From Lachnospiraceae bacterium NSJ-143 (GTDB lineage: Bacteria; Bacillota; Clostridia; Lachnospirales; Anaerotignaceae): a DNA stretch of 64,000 nt. The stretch lies in contig JALIFM010000003.1 in the NCBI GenBank assembly GCA_022867625.1, forward strand, positions 124,001 to 188,000, written 5' to 3'. Numbering within the stretch: the stretch's first letter is position 1; each line of letters opens with the position of its first letter. Both the position numbers and the translations under genes were made by a program. This document shows positions 41,882 to 50,921 of the stretch, in pieces. The notes below the pieces were generated by a model, which was not told where the DNA came from, ran no database searches, and was given only the letters and a program-made list of their open reading frames with translations.

Positions 41882-42736
41882 TTATTTTTTAACCACCGGA
41901 ATCCATATTTCACACCTGTAATCTTCGCTTTTTATATCGCCCTCACAGTACAGCTCAACATCAGGAGCGTTGGCGTACTTGTAGCCCGATGTAGGAAACC
42001 ACTCCAGAGCTATGCGCTTTTGCATATTCTGTACAGACTGCGGCATAGGCCCGACACACTCAAACACCGCCCAGTCCGCCGCCGGCACTGTATACTCCTC
42101 CATGCCCTCAGGCACAGGCTTATCCGACACCACCGCTATATAGTAGTCAAACTCCCTTGCCGCAGCCATAGTGCAGACTCCCAGCACCCCTTTTACTTCT
42201 GTATCTATTATTCTGCACAGCACAGGTATAGTATCGTTCTGCGCCTTAAGCCATATATCCGGCGCTTTTTTAAAGGACTCGTCAATTCCCCCTGTAAAGT
42301 GGTGCCTTCTTCCAACTATCCTGAATTCCTTTTTGCTTTCAATCCTGTAATTCATCTCAACCTCTCCTTTGACTGTTATTGAAAAGCTCAACGGAGGATA
42401 TGCCTTAAGCTGTATTCCCTTTTCCTTTGCCTTTGACGGAGCTATGCCATGCACAGAACGGAACGCACGGTTAAAAGCTGTGGGCGAGTCATAGCCGTAC
42501 ATTACAGCCGTATCTATTACTGAAGCGCCCGATTGCAAATCAGAAGCCGCTCTTGACATTCTTCGCCTGCGTATATACTCCGAAAGGGACATGTCCGTAA
42601 TGTACGAGAACATTCTCTGAAAATGAAACGGCGAGCAGCAGACCATTTCCGCCATGTATTCCGTATCAATCTCACTGTCCAGATGCTCCTCAATATACCT
42701 TACCACACTGTTCCAGTTGTTAAGCCAATCCATCAT
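41882..42736 (-). CDS. AraC family regulator with GyrI-like effector domain
   Basis: A 284-residue protein. N-terminal AraC DNA-binding region with two HTH motifs (EYMAEMVCCSPFHFQRMFSY; VIDTAVMYGYDSPTAFNRAF) joined to a C-terminal GyrI/SOUL-like domain (about 115-284, MNYRIESKKEFRIVGRRHHF onward) that in SbmC/Rob-type proteins binds drugs or lipophilic cations. AGGGAGG precedes ATGATG. It faces the ABC exporter operon and may respond to the same kind of compounds. Confidence 0.9.
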   Translation of the reverse strand: MMDWLNNWNSVVRYIEEHLDSEIDTEYMAEMVCCSPFHFQRMFSYITDMSLSEYIRRRRMSRAASDLQSGASVIDTAVMYGYDSPTAFNRAFRSVHGIAPSKAKEKGIQLKAYPPLSFSITVKGEVEMNYRIESKKEFRIVGRRHHFTGGIDESFKKAPDIWLKAQNDTIPVLCRIIDTEVKGVLGVCTMAAAREFDYYIAVVSDKPVPEGMEEYTVPAADWAVFECVGPMPQSVQNMQKRIALEWFPTSGYKYANAPDVELYCEGDIKSEDYRCEIWIPVVKK

Positions 42737-42809
42737 TTCGCCTCCCTGTAATAAAAGTATAGCTCCTCACCAGTCAAAATTCCTCTCTTTGCCCTGCGGA
42801 AAGTGAGAG

Positions 42810-42956
42810 CTATGGCTGTTCTTTTCTGATATTCTCCTCAATAATCCGGCACAGCATTTTAAGTAATTTTAAGAATTTTGCGTTTTCCTCTGTATTTTTC
42901 CCCTCAATTAAAGTCACTATATCCAAAATATCTTTTACATCCTCAATATCATATTT
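42810..42956 (-). pseudogene. Possible remnant of a small gene
   Basis: On the minus strand 48 sense codons run between two stops and read KYDIEDVKDILDIVTLIEGK... ending IIEENIRKEQP-stop, a plausible helical C-terminus with no usable start codon. It could be the tail of a lost helix-turn-helix or toxin-antitoxin gene. Coding is uncertain. Confidence 0.25.
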
Positions 42957-43208
42957 TTAATGCACCGCCATTCCTGTAATATTATAAATCTGCAAACCAC
43001 TGTTTAAACGCGCGCAAACAAGGCCATGACAAACTTCTAGGCCAATAAAAATTTTTATGGTATAATAAATAATTAATCACAAAATAAAGTGACAATAAAG
43101 AAAACCTCTGCGTTCCGGCTTCTATTCTGCTACATGGGTGACTACGAGTTTTTCAATCCCATTTTGCACAACACTTTTGGCTCCATTGCTTTCAACCGGT
43201 TCACGTAT

Positions 43209-43225
43209 TTTACTTAATAAGTAAA
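43209..43225. promoter_or_regulatory. 17-nt palindrome upstream of the XRE gene
   Basis: TTTACTTA-A-TAAGTAAA is a perfect palindrome in the noncoding 42957-43351 stretch. The stretch otherwise holds only AT-rich DNA. Confidence 0.4.
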
Positions 43226-43291
43226 GCTTTATTTGCGTTTAAAAAACAATACTTATATATCTACCAGTCTTCTTTATAAGCATTATAACAC

Positions 43292-43333
43292 TAAATTACG
43301 TGATTATCAATACTTGTTTCATTAAATTACGTG
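43292..43333 (+). promoter_or_regulatory. Direct repeats TAAATTACGTG before the XRE gene
   Basis: TAAATTACGTG at 43292-43302 and 43323-43333, 31 bases apart (three helical turns), so a protein could bind both on one face; autoregulation by the XRE protein is likely. Confidence 0.45.
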
Positions 43334-43351
43334 TTTTAAGGAGTGATTTAT

Positions 43352-43579
43352 TTGTATCGCAGCAAAGATTTAGTATATAGAATTAAATACAGGGCAAGAC
43401 AGCAAAAAATATTAATAAAAGATATGCTTAAAGAATGTGAATTAAGCATTAACACAATTAATCAGATTACCGACAAAAAAGGCGTTTCATCATTCAGTCT
43501 TGCTAAAATCGCAGACTGCCTTGACTGTTCTGTGGACTATCTTCTGGGGCGTACAGATAACCCTGATGTAAATAAATAA
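43352..43579 (+). CDS. XRE-family helix-turn-helix protein
   Basis: A 75-residue Cro/CI-type DNA-binding protein: LVYRIKYRARQQKILIKDML, then ECELSINTINQI (recognition helix), FSLAKIADCLDCSVDYLLGRTD, the standard ending of the family. The TTG at 43352 has AAGGAG 7 bases upstream; a GTG at 43343 overlaps that site. It stands alone. Confidence 0.88.
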   Translation: MYRSKDLVYRIKYRARQQKILIKDMLKECELSINTINQITDKKGVSSFSLAKIADCLDCSVDYLLGRTDNPDVNK

Positions 43580-43623
43580 CTACCCGCTTTGCGGTAAGCT
43601 TTCATTCCACCTACAGCAAATAA

Positions 43624-43670
43624 AAAACAGGCGGCACAAATCCAAAAAATGACTGTACCGCCTGTTTATT
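43624..43670 (+). terminator. Terminator of the XRE gene
   Basis: AAACAGGCGG(C)AC paired with GT(A)CCGCCTGTTT, then TATTTT. Confidence 0.75.
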
Positions 43671-43702
43671 TTAAGCTGCCATGCTTTATATTTTACTTCA
43701 TA

Positions 43703-43737
43703 AAACAGAAAAGCCGGCGTATAAACCGCCGGCCTTA
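43703..43737 (-). terminator. Terminator of the folT-fchA operon
   Basis: On the minus strand GCCGGCG, T-rich loop, CGCCGGC followed by TTTTCTGTTTT. Confidence 0.75.
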
Positions 43738-43746
43738 TTGATTGTA

Positions 43747-44376
43747 TTAACCTAATACATCTACAACCTTTTCATAAACTCTGTCGCAGATAATAGAGCC
43801 TTCTGAAACGAGCTTGGCCATTCTGTCGCTTACTTCCTTTACATAGGCCTCATCGCTTATAAGGTTCAGGTTTACTGTAACATTAAGGTTTGCGCTGTAA
43901 AGCGCCGCCTTAAGGAACTGCACGCCGCAGCCCACATCGCTTATTATAATCTTTGTTGAGATATCCACAAGCTCTTCCTGAATTTTTATAGCCTCATAAA
44001 TGTATTCTACCATCTTTACAGGTCCGCTCGCCGCAACCTTAAGGCATTCCTGAAGCACCTTTTCCTTCTCGGCAGCCTGCTCAGGCGTATCCTTAGGAAG
44101 GCCATAGGCCCTTGAGAGCGGCTCAAAGTTTTCCGCGTCCTCATCTATAAGCGCTACAAGCTTTTCGCTGAGAGCCACGCTCTTGTCTATAATTTCCTGA
44201 TGCTTTTCTTCAAGCCCGAGGAATTTTTTCTTTCCCTTTGAGAAATTGGCCACCATAGAAGCAAGGGCCGCACCAAGAGCGCCTGAAAGCGCCGCAGCGC
44301 CGCCGCCGCCAGGAACAGATTCCTTAGAAGCCAGTTTCTGGACAAATTCTTCACATGTATTTGTGCTGAGTTTCAT
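43747..44376 (-). CDS. fchA: Methenyl-THF cyclohydrolase / formimino-THF cyclodeaminase family (FchA)
   Basis: A 209-residue, all-helical cytoplasmic enzyme that opens 5,10-methenyl-THF to 10-formyl-THF. SVPGGGGAAALSGALGAALASMVANFS and EDAENFEPLSRAYGLPKDT (recognised by PGGGGAAA and DAxxF) are the family marks. ATG 44376 follows AAGGAG by 7 bases; an earlier ATG lies inside that site. It is 39 bases after folT. Its activity is probably essential because the FolD encoded at 45405 lacks cyclohydrolase residues. Confidence 0.92.
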   Translation of the reverse strand: MKLSTNTCEEFVQKLASKESVPGGGGAAALSGALGAALASMVANFSKGKKKFLGLEEKHQEIIDKSVALSEKLVALIDEDAENFEPLSRAYGLPKDTPEQAAEKEKVLQECLKVAASGPVKMVEYIYEAIKIQEELVDISTKIIISDVGCGVQFLKAALYSANLNVTVNLNLISDEAYVKEVSDRMAKLVSEGSIICDRVYEKVVDVLG

Positions 44377-44415
44377 AACGATACTCCTTTTCAACAGTTT
44401 ATATTTACCAGCCTA

Positions 44416-44958
44416 TCAAAACGCCCTGCTTTTAAGCCTTACCGATTCAACAGTCTTGCAGACAAGGAACAAAAGCGCTGTGTCTATAGGGAAACACGCT
44501 ATAGCCTTTATAACCCTCACCGACGACATAAGAGCCGAGCCGTACATTATATTGAGCCATATTGGTGTGAGGATAAAATTAAACAGAATCATATGGCACA
44601 CAGAAGCCGCAACAACCCTTTTGAGTGTAATTTTCTTTTTGTAGAAAAACACTCCAAAGAGGAAGCCTGAAAGGAACGCGCTGAGTGTAAAGCCCGGAAA
44701 GAATCCGCCGTTAGGGCTAAGGAAGAACCCTATTGTGTCGGCTATGACACCCACAATACCTGCCATAACAGGCCCGTAAAGCATGCCGGCTACTGCCAGC
44801 GATAAAAACGCGAATGATATCTCAAGCATTGAGCTTACAACAATCCTTGTGTAGTTAAGTATCAGGTTAAGCGCTGTAAGCATAGCGCCCCCTGTAAGAG
44901 CCCTTACCTGTTTAATCTGACCCGCCGATTCTCTTATATCAGCTAAAAAATTACTCAT
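44416..44958 (-). CDS. folT: Folate ECF transporter S component
   Basis: A 180-residue, six-helix substrate-capture protein of the ECF vitamin importers, FolT branch: VRALTGGAMLTALNLILNY, AVAGMLYGPVMAGIVGVIADTIGFFLSPNGGFFPGFTLSAFL shown by its GPxxA-x7-D and G-F-PGFT residues. It needs the shared EcfAAT energy module, which is not in the window. CAGGAGG precedes the ATG. It forms an operon with fchA behind a 400-bp leader that looks structured. Confidence 0.9.
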   Translation of the reverse strand: MSNFLADIRESAGQIKQVRALTGGAMLTALNLILNYTRIVVSSMLEISFAFLSLAVAGMLYGPVMAGIVGVIADTIGFFLSPNGGFFPGFTLSAFLSGFLFGVFFYKKKITLKRVVAASVCHMILFNFILTPIWLNIMYGSALMSSVRVIKAIACFPIDTALLFLVCKTVESVRLKSRAF

Positions 44959-45004
44959 TATATTGCCTCCTGTTTGTCTTAATTGTTTTTCGCCAACTTA
45001 ACAA

Positions 45005-45200
45005 CAAATGCCCAACGGCAAACGCAATATACTATTTAATGGACCTTACAAACACCCTCACTGCAACCACTTTCGCCGTTTGTCCGTCAACAGCTAAGTT
45101 CAAGTCACTCAGATTCTTGGAATGCCCTAAGGTCTAAAGACGAGAAGGCCGGATTTTGAACTACCGGAGCTCTCCCCTCCTCAAGAGAAAGTGATATTCA
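45005..45200 (-). ncRNA. Structured leader RNA candidate upstream of folT
   Basis: On the minus strand ACAAAC/GTTTGT (45079-45084 with 45048-45053) can close a domain holding AACGGC (45075-45080), which is exactly complementary to GCCGTT (45014-45019) in a small TGCC-GTTG-GGCA hairpin. A GGCG/GCCxxxGGGC arrangement with such a pseudoknot recalls the ZTP (pfl) riboswitch, but the P2 helix is not clear. Further upstream CCGGTAGTTCA/ATCCGG and GTTCAA/TTGAAC pairings occur. No ORF is convincing. The rest of 45200-45404 holds a GC-rich inverted repeat near 45280-45302 and nothing else I can name. Confidence 0.35.
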
Positions 45201-45404
45201 ATTTTGCAAATGACCAGCAGATTACAAAATATTCAATATATCCTCCACCATAGTAATTTAAACTTACGTAAACCATTTGCGCCCCTCATTAAGAGCGGGC
45301 GCTAAAAAAGCATACCCCGCGCCTTAAAAAGCGCATCAAAGCTGAAACAGCCTGATTTCACGAAAATTATTATATAAATTTTTACTGCTGCTGTACAGAT
45401 AAAA

Positions 45405-46262
45405 TTACTGGATATTGTTTATCTGCTTGCAGGCCTTTACAACATGCTTTGCGAGCACTGATGTGGTAACAGAGCCAACGCCGGCAGGAACAGGCGTAAT
45501 CATAGATGCCTTGTCCACGCACTCGTCAAACTTGACATCTCCGCAGAGCTTGCCCTCAGCATTTACATTTATGCCCACATCAATCACAACAGCGCCATCT
45601 GACACAAAGTCGCCTGTAACCATTTCTGCCCTGCCTACAGCGGCTATTACAACCTCGGCCTCACGGCATACGCCAGGAAGGTCCTGTGTACGGCTGTGGC
45701 ATATTGTAACTGTGGCGTGCTTATCAAGAAGGAGCATTGCAAGCGGCTTTCCAACTACCATGCTTCTGCCCACAACAGCTGCCCTTTTGCCCTTCATTTC
45801 TATGCCGTAATGGTCAAGAATCTCTATACATGCCTGTGATGTGCATGGAGGGTAGCCAGTCTTATCACCCTCAAAAATCTTCTCGGCATTAAGCGGGTTC
45901 ATGCAGTCAACGTCCTTTACAGGGTCTACCACAAATTTGATTTCCTCCATGTCAAGCTGCTTTGGAAGCGGCCTGAAAAGGAGTATTCCGTGTACTGAGC
46001 TGTCATCGTTTACAGCCTTAAGCTCTTTTACAAAATCAGCCTGACAAATGTCTACAGGAAGCTCAAGCACCTCTGCCTTTATTCCGCATTTCTCCATTCT
46101 GGCAAGGGCTCCCCTCTCGTACGAAAGGTCGTCTTCCCTTGCTCCTACCCTAACTATTTTAAGTTTAGGCTCTATGCCCTTTGCCTTTAATCCTTCTACA
46201 TCCTTTACAAGCTCAGCTGTGATAGCGTCTGCTACCGGCTTGCCCTTAATTATCTGTCCCAT
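45405..46262 (-). CDS. folD: Methylene-THF dehydrogenase (FolD), probably without cyclohydrolase activity
   Basis: A 285-residue FolD protein. The NAD(P)-binding domain is normal (VVGRSMVVGKPLAMLL, VIDVGIN, DKASMITPVPAGVGSVTTSVL). The catalytic domain keeps the Tyr of the YxxxK motif, but the sequence reads SYERGALARM so the catalytic Lys is Ala, and where FolD has VQLPLP it reads LFRPLP, so the Gln is replaced too. Both residues are needed for the cyclohydrolase step. The enzyme should therefore interconvert methylene- and methenyl-THF only, with FchA doing the second step. It is between fhs and folT on the same strand. Confidence 0.92.
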   Translation of the reverse strand: MGQIIKGKPVADAITAELVKDVEGLKAKGIEPKLKIVRVGAREDDLSYERGALARMEKCGIKAEVLELPVDICQADFVKELKAVNDDSSVHGILLFRPLPKQLDMEEIKFVVDPVKDVDCMNPLNAEKIFEGDKTGYPPCTSQACIEILDHYGIEMKGKRAAVVGRSMVVGKPLAMLLLDKHATVTICHSRTQDLPGVCREAEVVIAAVGRAEMVTGDFVSDGAVVIDVGINVNAEGKLCGDVKFDECVDKASMITPVPAGVGSVTTSVLAKHVVKACKQINNIQ

Positions 46263-46379
46263 TTATACACCTCGGAATATTTAGTCAGTAATACAGCCGT
46301 TCATAAACACAGCGAAGCAGGACTCACCCGCTTCGCTGCCTGATTAAACTGTAAAGTACAGTGTTTAGTTGTTTCTCTA

Positions 46380-48068
46380 TTAGAATAATCCTGAAATCTT
46401 GCCGTCTACATCAACGTCAATCTTTTCAGCAGCCGGTACCTTAGGAAGTCCAGGCATCTTCATTATTGTACCTGTAAGTGCAACAATAAAGCCGGCTCCT
46501 GCTGAAACTGTCAGGTCTCTGATAGTGATTCTGAAACCTGTAGGCCTACCGAGCTTTGTCTGGTCGTCTGTGAGTGAGTACTGGTTCTTTGCCATACATA
46601 TTGGCATGCTTCCGAATCCAAGCTTCTCAAAATCAGCTATAATCTTAGAAGCGTTTGGTGTAAAGTCTACGCCGTCAGCTCCGTAAATCCTCTTGCAGAT
46701 TGTCTCAATCTTTTCCTTTATTGGAAGGTCAAGGTCATATGCGCAGCTGTATCCGTCTGCTGTGCTGTTTTCAACAAGCTTAAGAACCTCTGTTGCAAGC
46801 TTCTCGCCGCCTTCGCCGCCTTTTGCCCATACCTCTGAAAGGGCAACATTTACGCCAAGCTCGTTGCATTTTTTCTCAACAAGCGCAAGCTCCGCAGCTG
46901 TGTCTGTAGGGAAAGCGTTGATAGCAACAACGGCTGGAAGGCCGAATACCTTTGTAACGTTTTCAACATGCTTGAGAAGGTTTGGAAGGCCTTTCTCAAG
47001 AGCCTCAAGATTTTCGTTGTTGAGGTCAGCCTTTGCAACGCCGCCGTTGTATTTGAGCGCTCTTACTGTAGCTACAATAACAACTGCCTTTGGTTTAAGT
47101 CCCGCAAGACGGCACTTGATGTCAAGGAATTTCTCTGCACCAAGGTCAGCGCCGAAGCCTGCCTCTGTTACAACATAATCAGCGATTTTTGAAGCCATCT
47201 TTGTGGCGATAACGCTGTTGCAGCCATGAGCGATATTTGCGAAAGGACCGCCGTGTACAAATGTAGGTGTTCCCTCAAGTGTCTGAACAAGGTTTGGCTT
47301 AAGAGCGTCCTTGAGGAGTGCAGCCATAGCGCCCTGAGCGTTGAGCTGTCCGCAGGTCACCGGCTCGTTCTTTCTGTTATATGCTACTATAATTTTTGAA
47401 AGTCTGTTTTTAAGGTCGATAATGTCGCTTGAAAGGCAGAAAATAGCCATAATTTCTGAAGCAACTGTGATATCAAAACCGTCCTGACGTGTAACTCCGT
47501 CACCGTGTCCGCCAAGTCCGTCTACAATGTTTCTGAGCTGTCTGTCGTTCATGTCGACAACTCTTCTCCATACAACCCTCTTTGTGTCAATATCAAGAGC
47601 GTTGCCCTGATGGATATGGTTGTCAAGCATAGCTGCAAGGAGGTTGTTCGCAGCGCCGATAGCGTGGAAGTCTCCTGTGAAGTGAAGGTTGATATCCTCC
47701 ATAGGAACAACCTGAGCGTATCCGCCGCCGGCAGCTCCACCCTTAACGCCGAATACAGGTCCAAGGGAAGGCTCTCTTAAAGCTATCATTGTCTTTTTGC
47801 CAAGTCTGTTGAGAGCGTCGCCAAGACCGATTGTTGTTGTTGTCTTGCCCTCTCCGGCAGGTGTAGGGTTGATAGCTGTAACAAGGATAAGGTTGGCGTC
47901 CTTTTCGTCCTTAAGCTCATTCTGTAAATACCTGTAGTCTACCTTTGCTTTGTACTTACCATAGTTTTCCACATATTTGTCAGGTATGCCGGCTTTGTCA
48001 GCAATAGTGTTGATAACTTTCATTTCAGCTTCCTGAGCAATCTGGATATCTGTTTTAAACTCTGCCAT
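46380..48068 (-). CDS. fhs: Formate-tetrahydrofolate ligase
   Basis: A 562-residue formyl-THF synthetase (formate + THF + ATP). P-loop [15 protein letters not shown] (about 65-80), [20 protein letters not shown], and [18 protein letters not shown] are all typical. AGGAGG lies before the ATG. It is downstream of panB (100 bases) and upstream of folD (118 bases), so the group is a one-carbon set. It can run toward ATP when methylene-THF is oxidised to formate. Confidence 0.97.
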   Translation of the reverse strand: MAEFKTDIQIAQEAEMKVINTIADKAGIPDKYVENYGKYKAKVDYRYLQNELKDEKDANLILVTAINPTPAGEGKTTTTIGLGDALNRLGKKTMIALREPSLGPVFGVKGGAAGGGYAQVVPMEDINLHFTGDFHAIGAANNLLAAMLDNHIHQGNALDIDTKRVVWRRVVDMNDRQLRNIVDGLGGHGDGVTRQDGFDITVASEIMAIFCLSSDIIDLKNRLSKIIVAYNRKNEPVTCGQLNAQGAMAALLKDALKPNLVQTLEGTPTFVHGGPFANIAHGCNSVIATKMASKIADYVVTEAGFGADLGAEKFLDIKCRLAGLKPKAVVIVATVRALKYNGGVAKADLNNENLEALEKGLPNLLKHVENVTKVFGLPAVVAINAFPTDTAAELALVEKKCNELGVNVALSEVWAKGGEGGEKLATEVLKLVENSTADGYSCAYDLDLPIKEKIETICKRIYGADGVDFTPNASKIIADFEKLGFGSMPICMAKNQYSLTDDQTKLGRPTGFRITIRDLTVSAGAGFIVALTGTIMKMPGLPKVPAAEKIDVDVDGKISGLF

Positions 48069-48167
48069 TTAAAAAATTCCTCCTAAATAATAAAGTATAT
48101 TTACTAAGCCTTACTAAAACCACAAAAATTAGTTAAAGCTCTTTTACATATTTATTTTATTTTCTGT

Positions 48168-48998
48168 TTATTTAAGGTTTTCAATACCCTCAATCTTTGC
48201 GTTGTACTGTGTTGCCTCATCTGGGAAAGTACGTGCGTTTGCCTCTTTTGAGTACTCGTTATAAGCGTCGATTATAATCTTGTGAAGGTCAGCGAATTTC
48301 TTTGCGAATTTAGGAACCCACTCATTCATTCCAAGCATATCCTGAGCTACAAGAACCTGCATGTCGCAGCCTGCTCCAGCGCCGATACCCATTGTAGGTA
48401 TTGATATTTTCTCTGTAATTACATCAGCAAGCATTTTAGGTATTCCCTCAAGAACAACCATAAAAGCTCCGGCCTCCGCTACTGCTCTTGCGGAATCAAG
48501 AAGCTCCTGAGCAGCCTCAAGACTCTTTCCCTGAACCTTAAATCCGCCCATCATAGCGGCTGACTGTGGTGTAAGGCCGATATGAGCGCAGACAGGGATT
48601 CCAGCTTTGACAATAGCTTTGATTACAGGGGCAACATCGCTTCCGCCTTCAAGTTTAATACAGTCGCAGCCTGACTCCATGAAAAGTCTGTTTGCGTTTC
48701 TCACAGCGTCCTCAATGCTGACATTGTATGTGCCAAAAGGCATGTCTCCTATAACAAATGTGTTAGGAGCGCCCTTAACAACATGCTTTGCATGATAAAT
48801 CATGTCTTCAAGAGTAACGCCTACAGTGCCGTGATAACCGAGCATTGTCATTCCCAGTGAATCACCTACAAGAATCATCTCAACATCGCTTTCATCCACA
48901 AGCTTTGCGTTTGTGTAATCATAGCATGTAACCATTGTTATTACTTTGTCTCCGCCCTTTGAGGCTCTGATTTCAGGTACTGTGATTTTCTTTTTCAT
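48168..48998 (-). CDS. panB: 3-methyl-2-oxobutanoate hydroxymethyltransferase
   Basis: A 276-residue TIM-barrel enzyme that moves a hydroxymethyl group between methylene-THF and 2-oxoisovalerate. Metal- and substrate-binding segments are present: VTCYDYTNAKLVDE, LVGDSLGMTMLGY, MPFGTYNVS, KLEGG, AHIGLTPQS and IGIGAGAGCDMQVLV (IPTMGIGAG). GAGGAGG precedes the ATG. panC and panD are absent from the neighbourhood; panB instead opens a one-carbon folate group, which raises the chance of a role beyond pantothenate synthesis. Confidence 0.93.
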   Translation of the reverse strand: MKKKITVPEIRASKGGDKVITMVTCYDYTNAKLVDESDVEMILVGDSLGMTMLGYHGTVGVTLEDMIYHAKHVVKGAPNTFVIGDMPFGTYNVSIEDAVRNANRLFMESGCDCIKLEGGSDVAPVIKAIVKAGIPVCAHIGLTPQSAAMMGGFKVQGKSLEAAQELLDSARAVAEAGAFMVVLEGIPKMLADVITEKISIPTMGIGAGAGCDMQVLVAQDMLGMNEWVPKFAKKFADLHKIIIDAYNEYSKEANARTFPDEATQYNAKIEGIENLK

Positions 48999-49382
48999 TT
49001 CAAGCTCCTCCTCGTATTAAACTCAAATTGTGCCGATAAACACTTTTAAAAGGCCGTGAGAAATTATATTCTCAGCGCAGGCCAAACCTTGCCCCGTTGC
49101 AATATGTATACTCTATACTTACTACACCTTATATATTAGCAAATGATATGCCAAAAATAAAGCATTTAAATGTGAACAATAAAATTATGATAAAAGTATA
49201 CAAAACACAGTAAAACAGATGTTAAAATTGTTTAAAAAATATCAAAAATCAGTTAAAAACCTACGCTTTTATTGTGTTTCTATAAACTAAATTACGTTAA
49301 GCATGTTCAAAAATGTTAATCATTCATTTTGTTTAAACATAATTGAACAATCACATGACCCAATACAATTTATGCAATATAA

Positions 49383-49410
49383 AAACAGCAGGCTTAAAAG
49401 CCTGCTGTTT
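49383..49410 (-). terminator. Terminator of the sugar-acid operon
   Basis: AAACAGCAGGC, TTAAAA, GCCTGCTGTTT: a perfect 11-bp stem with T-rich flank. The rest of 48999-49382 is AT-rich (panB promoter region) with no gene seen. Confidence 0.85.
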
Positions 49411-49421
49411 ATTGTTTATAT

Positions 49422-50858
49422 TCAACCCATCAGTATTTCCACAGCCTCGCGGAGTGTAACAACCTCTCCTACGTTGCCCGGGAATATTACGTAAGGCATG
49501 TTAGGGAACTTGCTCTCCCCGCCTGTCATCCATACAGGTATGCCCGGCTTAATCTGGCCCATTACAGTGGCCTTTTTAACCTTAAGCGCTTTAGTGCCAA
49601 CATCGCTTGACGTGATTCCTCCCTTTGCTACAATAAACGAAGGCTTCACCTTAAGCTCACCTATTACACGCACTACGGCGTTTGAAATATCTACAGATAC
49701 CTGAAGTATCTTGTCCTTATCGTCTGTGTCAAGCTTTACAAGCTCGCGGCTTGTGTATACAACAACCGATTTGCCTGAGGCTATGTATTTTTCCGCTTTT
49801 TCTATAACTTCCTCAACCTCTTTGTCAAGTCCGCCCTGCTCAAGCACCTTAGCGGCGTGGAATTCTATAAACTCAAGAGGCTTTTTGCAGTTTTTAAGCT
49901 CCTCGAACTGCATTGTGGTTTTCTTTACATGTGAACCGATAAGCACTATACCGCCGTTTTTATCATCAGCAGACACAAGCTCGTCTCTTGTAAGCAGAGC
50001 CTTGTCCGGTACACCGCCAAGCACCTTTGTGATAGCGGCTGCGCTTCTGAACATAAATTCCTTTCCAGCGGCTACAGCCTTGCAGAAAGCTATGGCAAAA
50101 ATCTTTACATCAACATAGTCAACGGCATTAACCATTACCTTATTGAAATCCTTAACAGCCATAAGCTGCTGAGCGATTTTATCTATCTCAAGGTTTCTTA
50201 TGTCCTCCAGCGCTATGCAGGTAACATCGCAGGCCTTATATTCGCCCTTCGTCTTTTCCTCAACATAATCACAGATATTGGAGGACTTGTAGCCGAATGT
50301 CTTGTCCTTTGCAAACTCTGTCATTCCGGCAGGTGTGAGCTGGTCGCCCTCCTTAACATAGTGTATATTGTTCATTGTAAACCTTCCTCCCTCCTTGAAG
50401 AAAGGAAGAAGTATCTCGCCGTCTATTTTTTTGCCTGTAAGCTTTTCAATATCAGCCTTAAGGAGGCTTGTCTCAAGAGGGTAGTGCCCCCTGAGTGTGG
50501 AGTCGCTCCTGCTTATTATTATAAAATCCCTGCCGAGCTTTTTTGACACCTCCACAATATTTTCAGCCATTTCATGGTGCGCTGCCGTTGTCTGCGCGGC
50601 CGTAAGCCCACGTGAGTTTGTAAGCACAAAAGATATGCTCTTTCCGTCATTAAACGCCTGCTCAAGAGTTGGCACAGACCAGTCGGTATACACATACACA
50701 TTGTTTACCGTCTGTACGCCTGTAGGGTCATCATCAAGGGCTATTATCTTTTTGTCAAGTCCGGCAAGGGCAATACTGAGCATCTCGTCAACCTTAGCCG
50801 TATCCACAGGCTTTACATCTGTAAGAACATTTACACTCAATGGTTTTATTTCCGACAT
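49422..50858 (-). CDS. Four-carbon acid sugar kinase family protein
   Basis: A 478-residue kinase of the DUF1537/OtnK type, which phosphorylates tetronates and similar sugar acids. The N-domain shows IALDDDPTGVQTVNNVYVYTDW, TNSRGLTA and SRSDSTLRGHYPLE; the C-domain shows VAKGGITSSDVGTKAL, GQIKPGIPVWM and FPGNVGE, the nucleotide-binding part. It is the last gene of the group aldolase-GarR-kinase (63 bases after garR). The exact sugar acid cannot be read from the sequence. Confidence 0.88.
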   Translation of the reverse strand: MSEIKPLSVNVLTDVKPVDTAKVDEMLSIALAGLDKKIIALDDDPTGVQTVNNVYVYTDWSVPTLEQAFNDGKSISFVLTNSRGLTAAQTTAAHHEMAENIVEVSKKLGRDFIIISRSDSTLRGHYPLETSLLKADIEKLTGKKIDGEILLPFFKEGGRFTMNNIHYVKEGDQLTPAGMTEFAKDKTFGYKSSNICDYVEEKTKGEYKACDVTCIALEDIRNLEIDKIAQQLMAVKDFNKVMVNAVDYVDVKIFAIAFCKAVAAGKEFMFRSAAAITKVLGGVPDKALLTRDELVSADDKNGGIVLIGSHVKKTTMQFEELKNCKKPLEFIEFHAAKVLEQGGLDKEVEEVIEKAEKYIASGKSVVVYTSRELVKLDTDDKDKILQVSVDISNAVVRVIGELKVKPSFIVAKGGITSSDVGTKALKVKKATVMGQIKPGIPVWMTGGESKFPNMPYVIFPGNVGEVVTLREAVEILMG

Positions 50859-50921
50859 ATTAAAATCTCCTTAAACTATGTATTTGCCGCTTATCAAACG
50901 GCTTACACCAAAATCCATGTA

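Noticed and set aside
45120-45190. Degenerate tRNA on the minus strand (CCGGTAGTTCA..ATCCGG resembles a T-arm)
   Set aside because: No anticodon arm or acceptor pairing could be built; it is kept as part of the folT leader candidate.
45005-45200. T-box, SAM or glycine riboswitch
   Set aside because: None of their core motifs is present; only a ZTP-like pseudoknot could be argued.
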